The notes: generated by a model not told the origin, from the letters alone. A stretch of DNA of 64,000 bases from Granulicella aggregans (GCF_025685565.1 NZ_JAGSYE010000001.1:868001-932000); one strand, 5' to 3'. Numbered from the stretch's first letter, positions 34,953 to 42,716 are shown. Translations and numbers: made by a program.

Positions 34953-36413
34953 ATGAGGCTAGGCGATCTGCTCGTCCGCGCGAAGCTGGTGACCGCGACC
35001 CAGATCGCGCAGGCGCTCCAGCTCCAGGCCCGCCAGGGCGGCCGCCTCGGCGACCACCTCGTCGCCCTCGGTGCCGTCACCCACAAGGCCCTCGAAGCCT
35101 TCCTCAACCGCATGCCCGCCGAGCCCCGCGACCTCGACTCCACTGGCATCGACTCCAAGGAACTCCTCACCCTCCTCCTCAAGCTCATTCACCAGAATCA
35201 GCTCGAGTCCGTCCGCCAGTTCGTCGACGCCATCAAGCTCCCTGCAACCCTCGTCAAGGAGCTCGTCAAAACCGCCGTCGAACGCCGCTTCCTCCTCGCC
35301 CGCGGCCTTCGCCCCACCGACACCGCCATGGAGATGAGCTACACCATGTCCGACGAGGGCCGCCGCTACACCCTCGACGCCCTCCAGCAGCTCCGCTACA
35401 TCGGCCCCGCACCCGTCTCCCTCGAAGACTTCACCTACCAGGTCAACTTGCAGAAGCTCACCAACGAGACCGTCACAATCGACCGCGTCCGCGAGGCTCT
35501 CCGCGATCTCCAGTTCGACAACCTCATCGTCGAACAGGTCGGCCCCGCCCTCAACGCCGGCCGCGCCATGCTCCTCTACGGCCCTCCCGGCAACGGCAAG
35601 ACCTCAGCCGCCCTCCGCCTCGCCAGCCTCTTCAACGACGTCATCTACGTCCCCTACGCCGTCACCGTCGACGGCCAGATCATCACCTTCTATGATCCAA
35701 GCATCCACGCACACATTCCGGGCACCGGCCCCAACGCACTCGCCTCCGACCTCGACGCCGGCGACGGCCCATCGCTCCTCCGCAAGGAAGCCTACGACCT
35801 CCGCTGGATCCCCTGCCGCCGCCCCTTCGTCGTCGCCGGCGGCGAACTCACCCTCGAGATGCTCGAGCTCTCCTACGACCACATCTCCCACATCTACGAA
35901 GCTCCGCTGCACATGAAGGTCCTCGGCGGCTGCTTCGTCATCGACGACTTCGGACGCCAGCTCGTCAGCCCCACCAAGCTCCTCAACCGCTGGATCGTCC
36001 CGCTAGAAAGCGCCGTCGACTACCTCAAACTACACACCGGCAAGAGCTTCTCCGTCCCCTTCGACGAACTCGTCATCTTCTCGACCAACTTAGAGCCCGA
36101 AGACCTCATGGACCCGGCCTTCCTCCGTCGCCTGCCCTATAAGATCGAGATCGGCGCTCCCGACCTCAAGCTCTTCCGCCGCATCTTCGACAACCAACTC
36201 GAACCCCACGGCATCCAGATCGACGACGAACAGTTCCACTGCATCGTCCACAAGATCCGCGACGAAAAGGGCCTTCCCCTGGCCGCCTTCCAACCCCGCT
36301 TCATCGTCGACCAGATCGTAGCCACCAGCCGCTTCCTCGGCCAGCCCGTCCGCCTCGAACAGCGCTTCATCGACTACGCCATCGACAACCTCTGCGTCCG
36401 CCGCAACTCCTAG
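34953..36413 (+). CDS. MshEN-like domain fused to AAA ATPase
   Basis: 486 aa cytoplasmic protein. Residues about 1-50 (MRLGDLLVRAKLVTATQIAQ, GGRLGDHLVALGAVTHKALE) resemble the MshEN / type II secretion ATPase N-terminal module, which binds c-di-GMP in some members. A helical region follows, with LARGLRPTDTAMEMSYTMSD. The AAA core has Walker A GPPGNGKTS (near 209), Walker B GGCFVIDDFGRQ (near 325-336) and sensor/arginine region IFSTNLEPEDLMDPAFLRRL (near 373-392). No secretion gene is nearby. I infer a nucleotide-driven remodelling ATPase possibly gated by c-di-GMP; no specific name is justified. Confidence 0.75.
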   Translation: MRLGDLLVRAKLVTATQIAQALQLQARQGGRLGDHLVALGAVTHKALEAFLNRMPAEPRDLDSTGIDSKELLTLLLKLIHQNQLESVRQFVDAIKLPATLVKELVKTAVERRFLLARGLRPTDTAMEMSYTMSDEGRRYTLDALQQLRYIGPAPVSLEDFTYQVNLQKLTNETVTIDRVREALRDLQFDNLIVEQVGPALNAGRAMLLYGPPGNGKTSAALRLASLFNDVIYVPYAVTVDGQIITFYDPSIHAHIPGTGPNALASDLDAGDGPSLLRKEAYDLRWIPCRRPFVVAGGELTLEMLELSYDHISHIYEAPLHMKVLGGCFVIDDFGRQLVSPTKLLNRWIVPLESAVDYLKLHTGKSFSVPFDELVIFSTNLEPEDLMDPAFLRRLPYKIEIGAPDLKLFRRIFDNQLEPHGIQIDDEQFHCIVHKIRDEKGLPLAAFQPRFIVDQIVATSRFLGQPVRLEQRFIDYAIDNLCVRRNS

Positions 36414-36429
36414 CCCGAGCCACCAGACG

Positions 36430-36552
36430 GGTGCCCCATCCATCGCGTCTTTGTCTCTCGCGATGGGTGGGACATTCGTGCGAAGCGCGAACCGCTCCCG
36501 CCCAAATCCTGGGTGCTCCATGTCTCGCCTTTGAGACATGGGAGGTACACCG
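36430..36552 (+). repeat. R-C, R-F end and R-D variant
   Basis: R-C 36430-36472 (GTGCCCCATCCATCGCG...CGCGATGGGTGGGAC); R-F tail TTCGTGCGAAGCGCGAA at 36475; R-D variant with stem CTCCATGTCTC (36516-36526) / GAGACATGGGAG (36533-36544) and loop GCCTTT. Confidence 0.8.
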
Positions 36553-36592
36553 CTTCCTCGTCCCGTCAGGCGCCCAAGCTAAAATCAATCCC

Positions 36593-38161
36593 ATGTCCCA
36601 CACCGCTACTCCCGACCAGGCCTACACTCACGCGATCGACCAGCTCTACGCCCTCGGTCAGGAGCTAGCCCCCGCGCCTCCGCTCCCTGACGGCACACCC
36701 GCACCGCGCCGCAAGTGGGACCTCGCCCACATGCGCACCCTCTGCGCCGCTCTCGGCGACCCGCAAAACACCTTCCCCAGCGTCCTCATCGCCGGCACCA
36801 ACGGCAAGGGCAGCACCGCCTCCACCCTGGCGAGCATCCTCTCCGCCGCTGGCTACAAGACCGGCCTCTACACCTCCCCACACCTCTCCCGCGTCAACGA
36901 ACGCATCCAGATCCTCGACGCTCAACGTACACCGCACAACGTACACCTCGAGATCGCCGACCAAACCTTCGCCCGCCTCTTCTCCCAGGTCGACGACACC
37001 GCCGCAGCCTTAATCTCCGAAGAAAAACTCCCCCACCACCCCAGCTTCTTCGAAGTCCTCACCGCGCTCGCCTTCCTCTACTTCGCCGAAGAGCGCGTCG
37101 ACATCGCGATCCTCGAAGTAGGCCTCGGAGGCCGTCTCGACGCCACCAACGTCGTCGAGCCCCTCCTCTCCGTCATCACCGACATCTCCCTCGACCACCA
37201 GGAGTACCTCGGCAACACCATCGCCGAGATCACCCGCGAAAAGGCCGGCATCCTCCGCGCCAACGGCACCCTCATCACCCTCCCCCAGCACCCCGAAGCC
37301 AACCAGGCCATCGGCGAAGCCGCCGCTCTCCTAAACCTCATCGCCATCAGCGCCGCCGACTTCATCCCTTCCCAACTCCCACAAATGTCTCGTGGAGAAG
37401 AGGAAGCCGTCATCCTGAGCGAAGCGAAGGACCCCGAGAGGCCCGACGCCACCACGACCGTTAGAACCTTTCAGCCACGAACTAAGACGGTTCTCCCCCG
37501 CAACCACTACACCCTCACCCTCAACAACGAACCGCTCGAAGTCGACTCGCCCCTCTCCGGCCACCACCAGCAGCGCAACATCGCCCTGGCCATCGCCACC
37601 GCAATCGCATTACGTAACCAAAAAAGTTACAATTCGAAAATAGGTAACTCCAAAAGTTACAAAATAGAAGTTCCCGCCATCGAAGCCGGAATCCGCAACA
37701 CCCGCTGGCCCGGCCGTCTCGAGTTCTTACCCCCAAACCTCCTCCTCGACGTGGCCCACAACCCCGCCGGCGCGTGGACCCTCCGCGCCGCCATCGCCCG
37801 GCTTCCCGAAGACCAGCCCCGCACCCTCCTCTTCAGTTGCCTCGGCGACAAAGACCTCACCGAGATGTCCCGCATCCTCTTTCCCCTCTTCGACTCGAGC
37901 CAGGGCGAGGGTCGCGAGAAAGACCACATCCTCCTCGCGCCCATCGCCAACCCACGCGCCGCCAAGGTCGAAGACCTCCTCGCCGCCGCGCACGCTCTCG
38001 ACATCCCCGCCCACGCCGCCCCGCACCTTGCCGGAGCTCTCGCCCAGGCCCGCGCCATCACGCCTCCCGGCGGCCTCATCATCGCCACCGGCTCCGTCTA
38101 CTTGGTAGGTGCCATCCGCGACCTGGCCCTTGAACCCGCCGCGGAGGAAGCCACGGCGTGA
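36593..38161 (+). CDS. folC: Bifunctional folylpolyglutamate synthase / dihydrofolate synthase
   Basis: 522 aa Mur-ligase-family enzyme that adds glutamate to dihydropteroate and folates. The P-loop is GTNGKGSTAS (near 68-77), followed by YTSPHLSRVNERIQI, then FFEVLTALAFLYFAEERVDI, LEVGLGGRLDATNVV and ITDISLDHQEYLGNT. The C-domain starts near NTRWPGRLEFLPPNLLLDVA. The start ATG at 36593 follows the repeat block. The protein is longer than the usual 420-450 aa because of two inserts: residues about 271-297, an in-frame R-A repeat (37405-37483), and residues about 338-358, AT-rich DNA (37606-37668). The stop overlaps the plsC GTG by 4 nt. Confidence 0.93.
   Translation: MSHTATPDQAYTHAIDQLYALGQELAPAPPLPDGTPAPRRKWDLAHMRTLCAALGDPQNTFPSVLIAGTNGKGSTASTLASILSAAGYKTGLYTSPHLSRVNERIQILDAQRTPHNVHLEIADQTFARLFSQVDDTAAALISEEKLPHHPSFFEVLTALAFLYFAEERVDIAILEVGLGGRLDATNVVEPLLSVITDISLDHQEYLGNTIAEITREKAGILRANGTLITLPQHPEANQAIGEAAALLNLIAISAADFIPSQLPQMSRGEEEAVILSEAKDPERPDATTTVRTFQPRTKTVLPRNHYTLTLNNEPLEVDSPLSGHHQQRNIALAIATAIALRNQKSYNSKIGNSKSYKIEVPAIEAGIRNTRWPGRLEFLPPNLLLDVAHNPAGAWTLRAAIARLPEDQPRTLLFSCLGDKDLTEMSRILFPLFDSSQGEGREKDHILLAPIANPRAAKVEDLLAAAHALDIPAHAAPHLAGALAQARAITPPGGLIIATGSVYLVGAIRDLALEPAAEEATA
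37405..37483 (+). repeat. R-A repeat inserted in frame in folC
   Basis: Complete R-A (GCCGTCATCCTGAGCGAAGC ... AAGGACCCCGAG ... CGTTAGAACCTTTCAGCC), translated as AVILSEAKDPERP then TVRTFQP. It matches intergenic copies at 19940 and 28430. It falls where FolC proteins have a surface loop before the Mur central-domain end. Confidence 0.88.
37606..37668 (+). repeat. AT-rich GTTAC/GTAAC insert in folC
   Basis: About 60 bp of AT-rich DNA within a very GC-rich gene. It contains four alternating GTAAC and GTTAC motifs (two inverted pairs) and encodes the Lys/Ser/Asn-rich stretch NQKSYNSKIGNSKSYK just before the linker to the C-domain. Confidence 0.72.
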
Positions 38162-38910
38162 CCTCGCGGCCACAAGCGGGCCTTCTCTTCCGGCTCATCA
38201 CCTACGTCATCCTCGCGCCCCTCGTCGCGATCTCGACGACCTTCTTTGGCTGCATCTCGCTTGTCTGCGGCCTCTGGGACAAGTCCGGCCGCCAGCAGCA
38301 CTTCGTCGCCCACCTTTGGGCCCGCTCCCTGCTCCGCATCGCCCTCTCTCCCGTCACAGCCGTCGGCCTCGAGCGCATTAAACCCGGCCCCGCCGTCTAC
38401 GCCTCCAACCACCTCAGTTACTACGACACCCCGGTCCTCTTCGCGACCCTGCCCTTCCAGTTCCGCATCCTCGCCAAACAGGGTTTGTGGAAGGTCCCTT
38501 TCATCGGCTGGTACCTGAATCGTTCAGGCCAGGTTCCGGTCGACTCGAAGGACAACCGCTCCATGATCGCCAGCCTCGGCCGCGGCGTTGCCACGCTCAA
38601 AGGCGGCACTCCACTCGTCCTCTTTCCCGAAGGCGGTCGCGCCGCTACCGGCCAGATTCAGGACTTCATGTCCGGTGGCTCCTTCATGGCCATTAAAGCG
38701 GGCGTGCCCGTCGTTCCCATCGCCCTCATCGGCACCTACGAGTTGCTGCCGATCCACACCTACCACCTCACCCCGCGACCCCTGCTGGCCGTCATCGGTG
38801 ATCCCATCCCCACCACCGGGCTCACCACCCGCGACGCCGCCGCCCTCACCGCCCGCGTCCGCGAAGCCATCGCCGCCATGTACGATCAATACCGAAAGCC
38901 GCTACTGTAG
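38158..38910 (+). CDS. plsC: 1-acyl-sn-glycerol-3-phosphate acyltransferase
   Basis: 250 aa membrane-associated acyltransferase that makes phosphatidic acid from lysophosphatidic acid. The N-terminal hydrophobic segment is LITYVILAPLVAISTTFFGC. The catalytic HX4D motif is in SNHLSYYDTPVL (near residue 82), the substrate-binding motif in VLFPEGGRAATGQ (near 155), and the fourth block in GVPVVPIALIGT. The start is GTG, overlapping the folC stop by 4 nt (GTGA), so translation is coupled. All key residues are intact. Confidence 0.93.
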   Translation: MTSRPQAGLLFRLITYVILAPLVAISTTFFGCISLVCGLWDKSGRQQHFVAHLWARSLLRIALSPVTAVGLERIKPGPAVYASNHLSYYDTPVLFATLPFQFRILAKQGLWKVPFIGWYLNRSGQVPVDSKDNRSMIASLGRGVATLKGGTPLVLFPEGGRAATGQIQDFMSGGSFMAIKAGVPVVPIALIGTYELLPIHTYHLTPRPLLAVIGDPIPTTGLTTRDAAALTARVREAIAAMYDQYRKPLL

Positions 38911-38941
38911 CCTCGGCGTGAGAATCTATTGGAGAGAGATT

Positions 38942-38992
38942 CGTCATCTCGACCGAAGCGTAGCGTAGTGGAAAGACCCCCGCATTTGTCTT
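38942..38992 (+). repeat. R-B repeat
   Basis: CGTCATCTCGACCGAAGCG...GTGGAAAGACCCCCGCATTTG without an extended inner stem; the last + oriented R-B before the origin region. Confidence 0.78.
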
Positions 38993-39030
38993 TTGCCCGG
39001 TCGCCACTCCGAAGGAAGCCTGATTAAGCA

Positions 39031-39813
39031 ATGACCAAGACCCGCATCGCCATCCCCGTCCCCACCAGTTTTGATCTCGAGTACAACCAGAAGTCCTGGC
39101 CCCAGTACGCCGCCGCCGTCCAGCAGGCCGGAGGCGAGCCCGTAGAAGTTTCCCTGACGCTCACGCCGTCCGAGATCGCCGACCTCATCAACACCTGCCA
39201 GGCGATCCTTCTTCCCGGCAGCCCAGCCGACGTCAATCCGCAGAAGTACGGCCACGACCGGATCGAAGCGACCGCCGACGCCGACCACGCGCGCGAGAAT
39301 GTGGATGAGCTCCTCATCCAGGACGCCCACAATCTCTACAAGCCCATCCTCGCCCTCTGCTTTGGCGTTCAGATCCTGAACGTATGGCGCGGCGGTACGC
39401 TGGTTCAGGACCTCACCATCATGCCGGTCAACCACGCTGCTGGCGGCTCAGTCGCCATCGCGCACACTGCCATGGTCGCGCCGGAGTCGATGCTGGGCAG
39501 CCTGCTCGCATTCGATGAGGCACCGCCGCAGGACGACTTTCTCCGCCTTCCTATCAACTCCAGCCACCATCAGGCCGTCGGCATTCCCGGCGATGGCCTC
39601 CGTGTTGTGGCCCGCTGTCCTCAGGATGGCGTCATCGAAGCCGTCGAAGGCGGCCAGGCCACAGAGGGCGCAACCGCCCACTGGGTTCTCGGCCTGCAAT
39701 GGCACCCGGAGCGCTCAACTGAGATCAGCGCCGCTTCCCGCGCCATCTTCTCGCGATTCGTAGCCGAAGCCGCTGCATGGGTTCCCCGCACGATTCGCAC
39801 CTCTGTGGCTTGA
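39031..39813 (+). CDS. Gamma-glutamyl-gamma-aminobutyrate hydrolase family protein (peptidase C26)
   Basis: 260 aa class I glutamine-amidotransferase-like hydrolase of the PuuD type, which cleaves gamma-glutamyl bonds of small amines. The nucleophile elbow is LALCFGVQILNVWRGGTLVQ (Cys near 110), and the His-Glu pair is in LQWHPERS (near 223-225). Another family signature is AILLPGSPADVNPQKYG. It has no polyamine pathway genes nearby, so the physiological substrate is open; other gamma-glutamyl compounds, including folate polyglutamates, are possible. The next downstream feature is the parS cluster. Confidence 0.87.
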   Translation: MTKTRIAIPVPTSFDLEYNQKSWPQYAAAVQQAGGEPVEVSLTLTPSEIADLINTCQAILLPGSPADVNPQKYGHDRIEATADADHARENVDELLIQDAHNLYKPILALCFGVQILNVWRGGTLVQDLTIMPVNHAAGGSVAIAHTAMVAPESMLGSLLAFDEAPPQDDFLRLPINSSHHQAVGIPGDGLRVVARCPQDGVIEAVEGGQATEGATAHWVLGLQWHPERSTEISAASRAIFSRFVAEAAAWVPRTIRTSVA

Positions 39814-39829
39814 TCCCCCAAACCCCAAA

Positions 39830-39845
39830 TGTTCCACGTGGAACA
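39830..39845. promoter_or_regulatory. parS site 1
   Basis: Perfect 16-bp palindrome TGTTCCACGTGGAACA, the ParB-binding centromere sequence (two substitutions from the common TGTTTCACGTGAAACA). It is 17 nt after the C26 hydrolase stop. Confidence 0.93.
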
Positions 39846-39875
39846 TTTGGGGTTTCCCCCGCACTAGCCCAACCG

Positions 39876-39955
39876 AAGCCGTCATCCCGAGCGAAGCGAA
39901 GGATCCCGAACGCTCGCATCACCCATGCCGTATCAATTCTTTCACCCTCAAATCC
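39876..39955 (+). repeat. R-A repeat, last + oriented copy before the origin
   Basis: GCCGTCATCCCGAGCGAAGC followed by GAAGGATCCCGAACG and a tail ending ATTCTTTCACCC, between parS sites 1 and 2. Confidence 0.8.
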
Positions 39956-39980
39956 AAGCGATAAGCCAGAACGTGACAGA

Positions 39981-39996
39981 TGTTCCACGTGGAACA
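39981..39996. promoter_or_regulatory. parS site 2
   Basis: TGTTCCACGTGGAACA, perfect copy. Confidence 0.93.
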
Positions 39997-40113
39997 TTGC
40001 AAGATGGAGCGGCAGAAAACTCCCCGACGGCACCGTCAATCTGGACGTTCATCGCGATCTTTCGCTACTCTCAGGACGACGGTTTGGGAGTCAATTGAGA
40101 AAGACAGAGCAGA

Positions 40114-40129
40114 TGTTCCACGTGGAACA
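40114..40129. promoter_or_regulatory. parS site 3
   Basis: TGTTCCACGTGGAACA, perfect copy. Confidence 0.93.
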
Positions 40130-40200
40130 TCTGGGCAGCCGAGCCAATAAGTCATTTATTATCAACACAAGCTCCCCGTTTCAATGTCAAAACGCGCTAA

Positions 40201-40216
40201 TGTTCCACGTGGAACA
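40201..40216. promoter_or_regulatory. parS site 4
   Basis: TGTTCCACGTGGAACA, perfect copy, just after the AT-rich stretch. Confidence 0.93.
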
Positions 40217-40244
40217 TCCTGCAAATTCAGTTCAAACCCTGTAG

Positions 40245-40260
40245 TGTTCCACGTGGAACA
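40245..40260. promoter_or_regulatory. parS site 5
   Basis: TGTTCCACGTGGAACA, perfect copy, 20 nt before the rsmG start; bound ParB could affect rsmG expression. Confidence 0.93.
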
Positions 40261-40280
40261 TCTGCCAGATTCGAGATTCG

Positions 40281-40916
40281 ATGCCAGCTTTCACCTTTAC
40301 CCCGACCCGTATCGCCGAACTCGTCCGCCCCTACCTTGCTCCTGACGCAACCGTGCCCACTCCACTCTACGAGCAGCTCGCCACTTACCTGGATCTACTG
40401 TTGAAGTGGAACACCCGCACCAACCTCACCGCCATCCGCGAGCCGGAGGAGATCGTCCGCCGCCACTTCGGCGAGAGCCTCTTCGCCGCCCAGCATCTCG
40501 GCGAATGCGTCACCCTGCTGGACTTCGGCTCTGGCGCTGGCTTTCCCGGTCTCCCCATCCAACTCCTCTGGCCTGAGTCGCAGGTCACGCTCGCCGAGTC
40601 GCAGAACAAGAAGGCCACCTTCCTGCGAGAAATCGTCCGCACCCTTGGGCTAAAGACCGAGGTCTGGGCCAACCGGGTGGAGGCGATGCCCGGTCCGCGC
40701 TCCTTCGATGTGGTCGCCCTGCGTGCCGTCGACAACATGGAAGAGGCCGTAAAGGCTGCCTCCACGAGGGCCACGAGACGGCTGGCAATCATGATGTCTG
40801 CCCACCACGCCATCCCTTCGTTGCCCGGGTTTTCTCTTGCGGAGGAGCTCTCTCAACCTGGCGATGACCCTTTGAAACTCGCCCTGCTCGACCGCAATCA
40901 GACGCATGAGGGGTGA
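40281..40916 (+). CDS. rsmG: 16S rRNA (guanine-527-N7)-methyltransferase RsmG
   Basis: 211 aa SAM-dependent methyltransferase (GidB) that modifies G527 of 16S rRNA. It is recognised from LLKWNTRTNLTAIREPEEIV, the SAM motif LLDFGSGAGFPGLPIQLLWP, VTLAESQNKKATFLREIVRT and VVALRAVDN. The usual place of this gene is near oriC, directly before parA-parB, as here, except that a small VOC gene lies between. It is flanked on both sides by parS sites. The SD is weak. Confidence 0.94.
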   Translation: MPAFTFTPTRIAELVRPYLAPDATVPTPLYEQLATYLDLLLKWNTRTNLTAIREPEEIVRRHFGESLFAAQHLGECVTLLDFGSGAGFPGLPIQLLWPESQVTLAESQNKKATFLREIVRTLGLKTEVWANRVEAMPGPRSFDVVALRAVDNMEEAVKAASTRATRRLAIMMSAHHAIPSLPGFSLAEELSQPGDDPLKLALLDRNQTHEG

Positions 40917-40927
40917 AGCGCGGTGAA

Positions 40928-40943
40928 TGTTCCACGTGGAACA
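40928..40943. promoter_or_regulatory. parS site 6
   Basis: TGTTCCACGTGGAACA, perfect copy, 12 nt after the rsmG stop. Confidence 0.93.
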
Positions 40944-40969
40944 TTTGCCCTTCTGCAAGGAGTTCCGGT

Positions 40970-41359
40970 CTAACCGGAGGTCTGGCCCATCAGCCGGGAG
41001 GGCCAGCCGATGCGGATCAGCATACCGTCCGGCCCGCATATACCAACCTCGTAAAGGCCCCATTCGCGGTGGCGCAGCACGCCGCCGGGACGGATAATCA
41101 GGTCCTCTACCCGCGCGGCGATCGCATCCACATCGGGTGTGCGAATGAAGACGCCAAAGGGGTTGTGCTCCTCCGGCACCCGCCATGGGCCGTCTCCCGC
41201 CTGGATTAGGTGGACTTCGCATCCCCATCCGCTGAAGATCTTGTAGTTATCGTCGCCGCCCGTGCAAGCGAAGCCAAGACGCTCCCAAAACAGGATCGCG
41301 GCAGCCAGATCGTTGCTCGGAATAATGGCGAAAGCGCCTACTTGTGGGACCTTGGACAT
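40970..41359 (-). CDS. VOC family protein between rsmG and parA
   Basis: 129 aa glyoxalase/bleomycin-resistance-fold protein (VPQVGAFAIIPSNDLAAAIL, FWERLGFACTGGDDNYKIF, NPFGVFIRTPDVDAIAARVE, YEVGICGPDGMLIRIGW). The start at 41359 has GGAGGA 10 nt upstream. A longer frame starting MFHVEH is only the translation of parS site 7. It is the only minus-strand gene in the rsmG-parA-parB cluster, opposite to the replication-oriented neighbours, which suggests a later insertion. Its substrate is unknown. Confidence 0.85.
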   Translation of the reverse strand: MSKVPQVGAFAIIPSNDLAAAILFWERLGFACTGGDDNYKIFSGWGCEVHLIQAGDGPWRVPEEHNPFGVFIRTPDVDAIAARVEDLIIRPGGVLRHREWGLYEVGICGPDGMLIRIGWPSRLMGQTSG

Positions 41360-41450
41360 CTTCTTGTTCCTCCGCTTGGCGGCAGAATACCGCACAGCGG
41401 GGATCGAGAAAAGCCTGGCAACCACCGAAATGCAGCCAGCGAAGCCTGAA

Positions 41451-41466
41451 TGTTCCACGTGGAACA
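41451..41466. promoter_or_regulatory. parS site 7
   Basis: TGTTCCACGTGGAACA, perfect copy, 92 nt upstream of the VOC start. Confidence 0.93.
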
Positions 41467-41528
41467 TTTAGCCGCGAGCGGCCGAGCCAAGCCGACTTCG
41501 CTGCAGCCGTGAGAGTCAGAAGCCGCAA

Positions 41529-41544
41529 TGTTCCACGTGGAACA
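41529..41544. promoter_or_regulatory. parS site 8
   Basis: TGTTCCACGTGGAACA, perfect copy, about 230 nt upstream of parA. Confidence 0.93.
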
Positions 41545-41777
41545 TCGATCTGTCCGTCAACGAAAGGTGGTGGCGTCGAGATAGAGTCCTGCCGGATTCG
41601 GCCAAAACGCCCTCCTGAACGGCTGCGCGCGCAAATACTTTTCCACACAGGCTTTCGCGGGAACAGGCGTGTTTAGCGGGGATTTCCGCATTCCACACCT
41701 TCTCCACAGCCAAAGGCACTTCTGCACAAGGCGCAGCGATTGCCAGCCCGAATGCGGCTCGATACGCTTACTTATTC

Positions 41778-42716
41778 ATGTCGAACGCCAGCGATACCCC
41801 CGAACAGCCTGTGGAGACCTCTCCGCCGGAGCCCACTGCCAATCCAGAGCCCACAGCCGAAGCCGCTCCCGCGATTGCGCGCGTGATCGCCGTCGTCAAC
41901 CAGAAGGGTGGCGTGGGCAAGACGACGACTGCCATCAATCTTGCCGCCGCGTTTGCGCTCGAAGGGCTGCCAACGCTGCTGATCGACTGCGACCCGCAGG
42001 CCAACACCACCGGCGGGCTCGGATTTGGCCGCGATGAAGAGCGGGCGAGCATCTACGACCTCATGATGGGAGAGCGGCGACTCGAAGAGGTGATGGTTGC
42101 CACCGATGTCGAGAACCTCTCGCTGGTGCCGGGGAGCAAGAACCTGATCGGGGCGAACATTGAGCTGGTCAGTCAAGACCGGCGCGAGTTCCGGCTGCGC
42201 GATGCGATCGAAACGGCGCGGACGAAGTATCCGTTTATCCTGCTCGACTGCCCGCCGGCGCTCGACCTTCTCACCCTGAACGCTCTGGTTGCTTCAGACG
42301 GGCTGCTGGTGCCTATGCAGGCGGAGTACTTCGCGCTCGAAGGCATCTCTGAGCTGATGAGCACGCTCGACCGGGTGGCGCAGGCGTTCAATCCCGGACT
42401 ATCGCTCGAAGGCGTGCTGTTGACCATGTACGACGACCGCACCAACCTCTCGCAACAGGTGACCGAGAACCTGAAGGGCTTCTTCGGCGACAAGCTGTTC
42501 AAGACGACGATTCCACGGAACATCCGGCTGGCCGAGGCTCCTAGCCACGGTAAGCCGGTGGCGATGTACGACGCGCGCTCGCGTGGAGCAGAGGCGTACC
42601 AGGAGCTCGCCATCGAGGTGCTGACCCGCGAGGGGATCGAGAGCCCGAAGATGAGGGAGCGCAAGGCCAATGCGGCTCCGAAAAAAGAGATGAAGTTCTG
42701 GCCTTACAACAAGTAG
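41778..42716 (+). CDS. parA: Chromosome partitioning ATPase ParA (Soj)
   Basis: 312 aa deviant-Walker ATPase. After a Pro/Glu-rich N-terminal tail of about 30 residues comes [20 protein letters not shown] (Walker A' near 44-52), then [17 protein letters not shown] (Walker A' partner Asp) and [20 protein letters not shown] (Walker B). ParA moves ParB-parS complexes along the nucleoid after replication. parB follows 88 nt later, with an R-C repeat between. The tail makes it longer than the usual 250-270 aa. Third codon positions are G-biased from here on. Confidence 0.95.
   Translation: MSNASDTPEQPVETSPPEPTANPEPTAEAAPAIARVIAVVNQKGGVGKTTTAINLAAAFALEGLPTLLIDCDPQANTTGGLGFGRDEERASIYDLMMGERRLEEVMVATDVENLSLVPGSKNLIGANIELVSQDRREFRLRDAIETARTKYPFILLDCPPALDLLTLNALVASDGLLVPMQAEYFALEGISELMSTLDRVAQAFNPGLSLEGVLLTMYDDRTNLSQQVTENLKGFFGDKLFKTTIPRNIRLAEAPSHGKPVAMYDARSRGAEAYQELAIEVLTREGIESPKMRERKANAAPKKEMKFWPYNK

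Larger units (their letters stand above)
39814..40280. other. parS-rich intergenic region upstream of rsmG
   Basis: 467 bases with five perfect parS sites, one R-A repeat, and an AT-rich stretch 40144-40200 containing TTATCAACA (40159-40167), an 8/9 match to the DnaA box consensus TTATCCACA. No ORF is supported; short frames reading MFHVEH or CSTWNI are parS translations. Confidence 0.75.
41360..41777. other. Candidate oriC interval between the VOC gene and parA
   Basis: 418 bases with parS sites 7 and 8 and DnaA-box-like sequences TTTTCCACA (41639-41647) and TTCTCCACA (41700-41708), each 8/9 to TTATCCACA, plus the weaker CATTCCACA (41689-41697). Strand composition turns from C-rich to G-rich around here, and repeat orientation flips between 39955 and 42725. 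The interval is only mildly AT-rich. The unwinding element is not obvious, and the AT-rich stretch at 40144-40200 is an alternative. Confidence 0.6.

Noticed and set aside
41360..41467. N-terminal extension of the VOC protein starting MFHVEH
   Set aside because: It is the translation of parS site 7; a good SD and domain start lie at 41359.
42507..42522. Ninth parS inside parA (ATTCCACGGAACAT)
   Set aside because: The palindrome is two bases short and lacks the CACGTG core.
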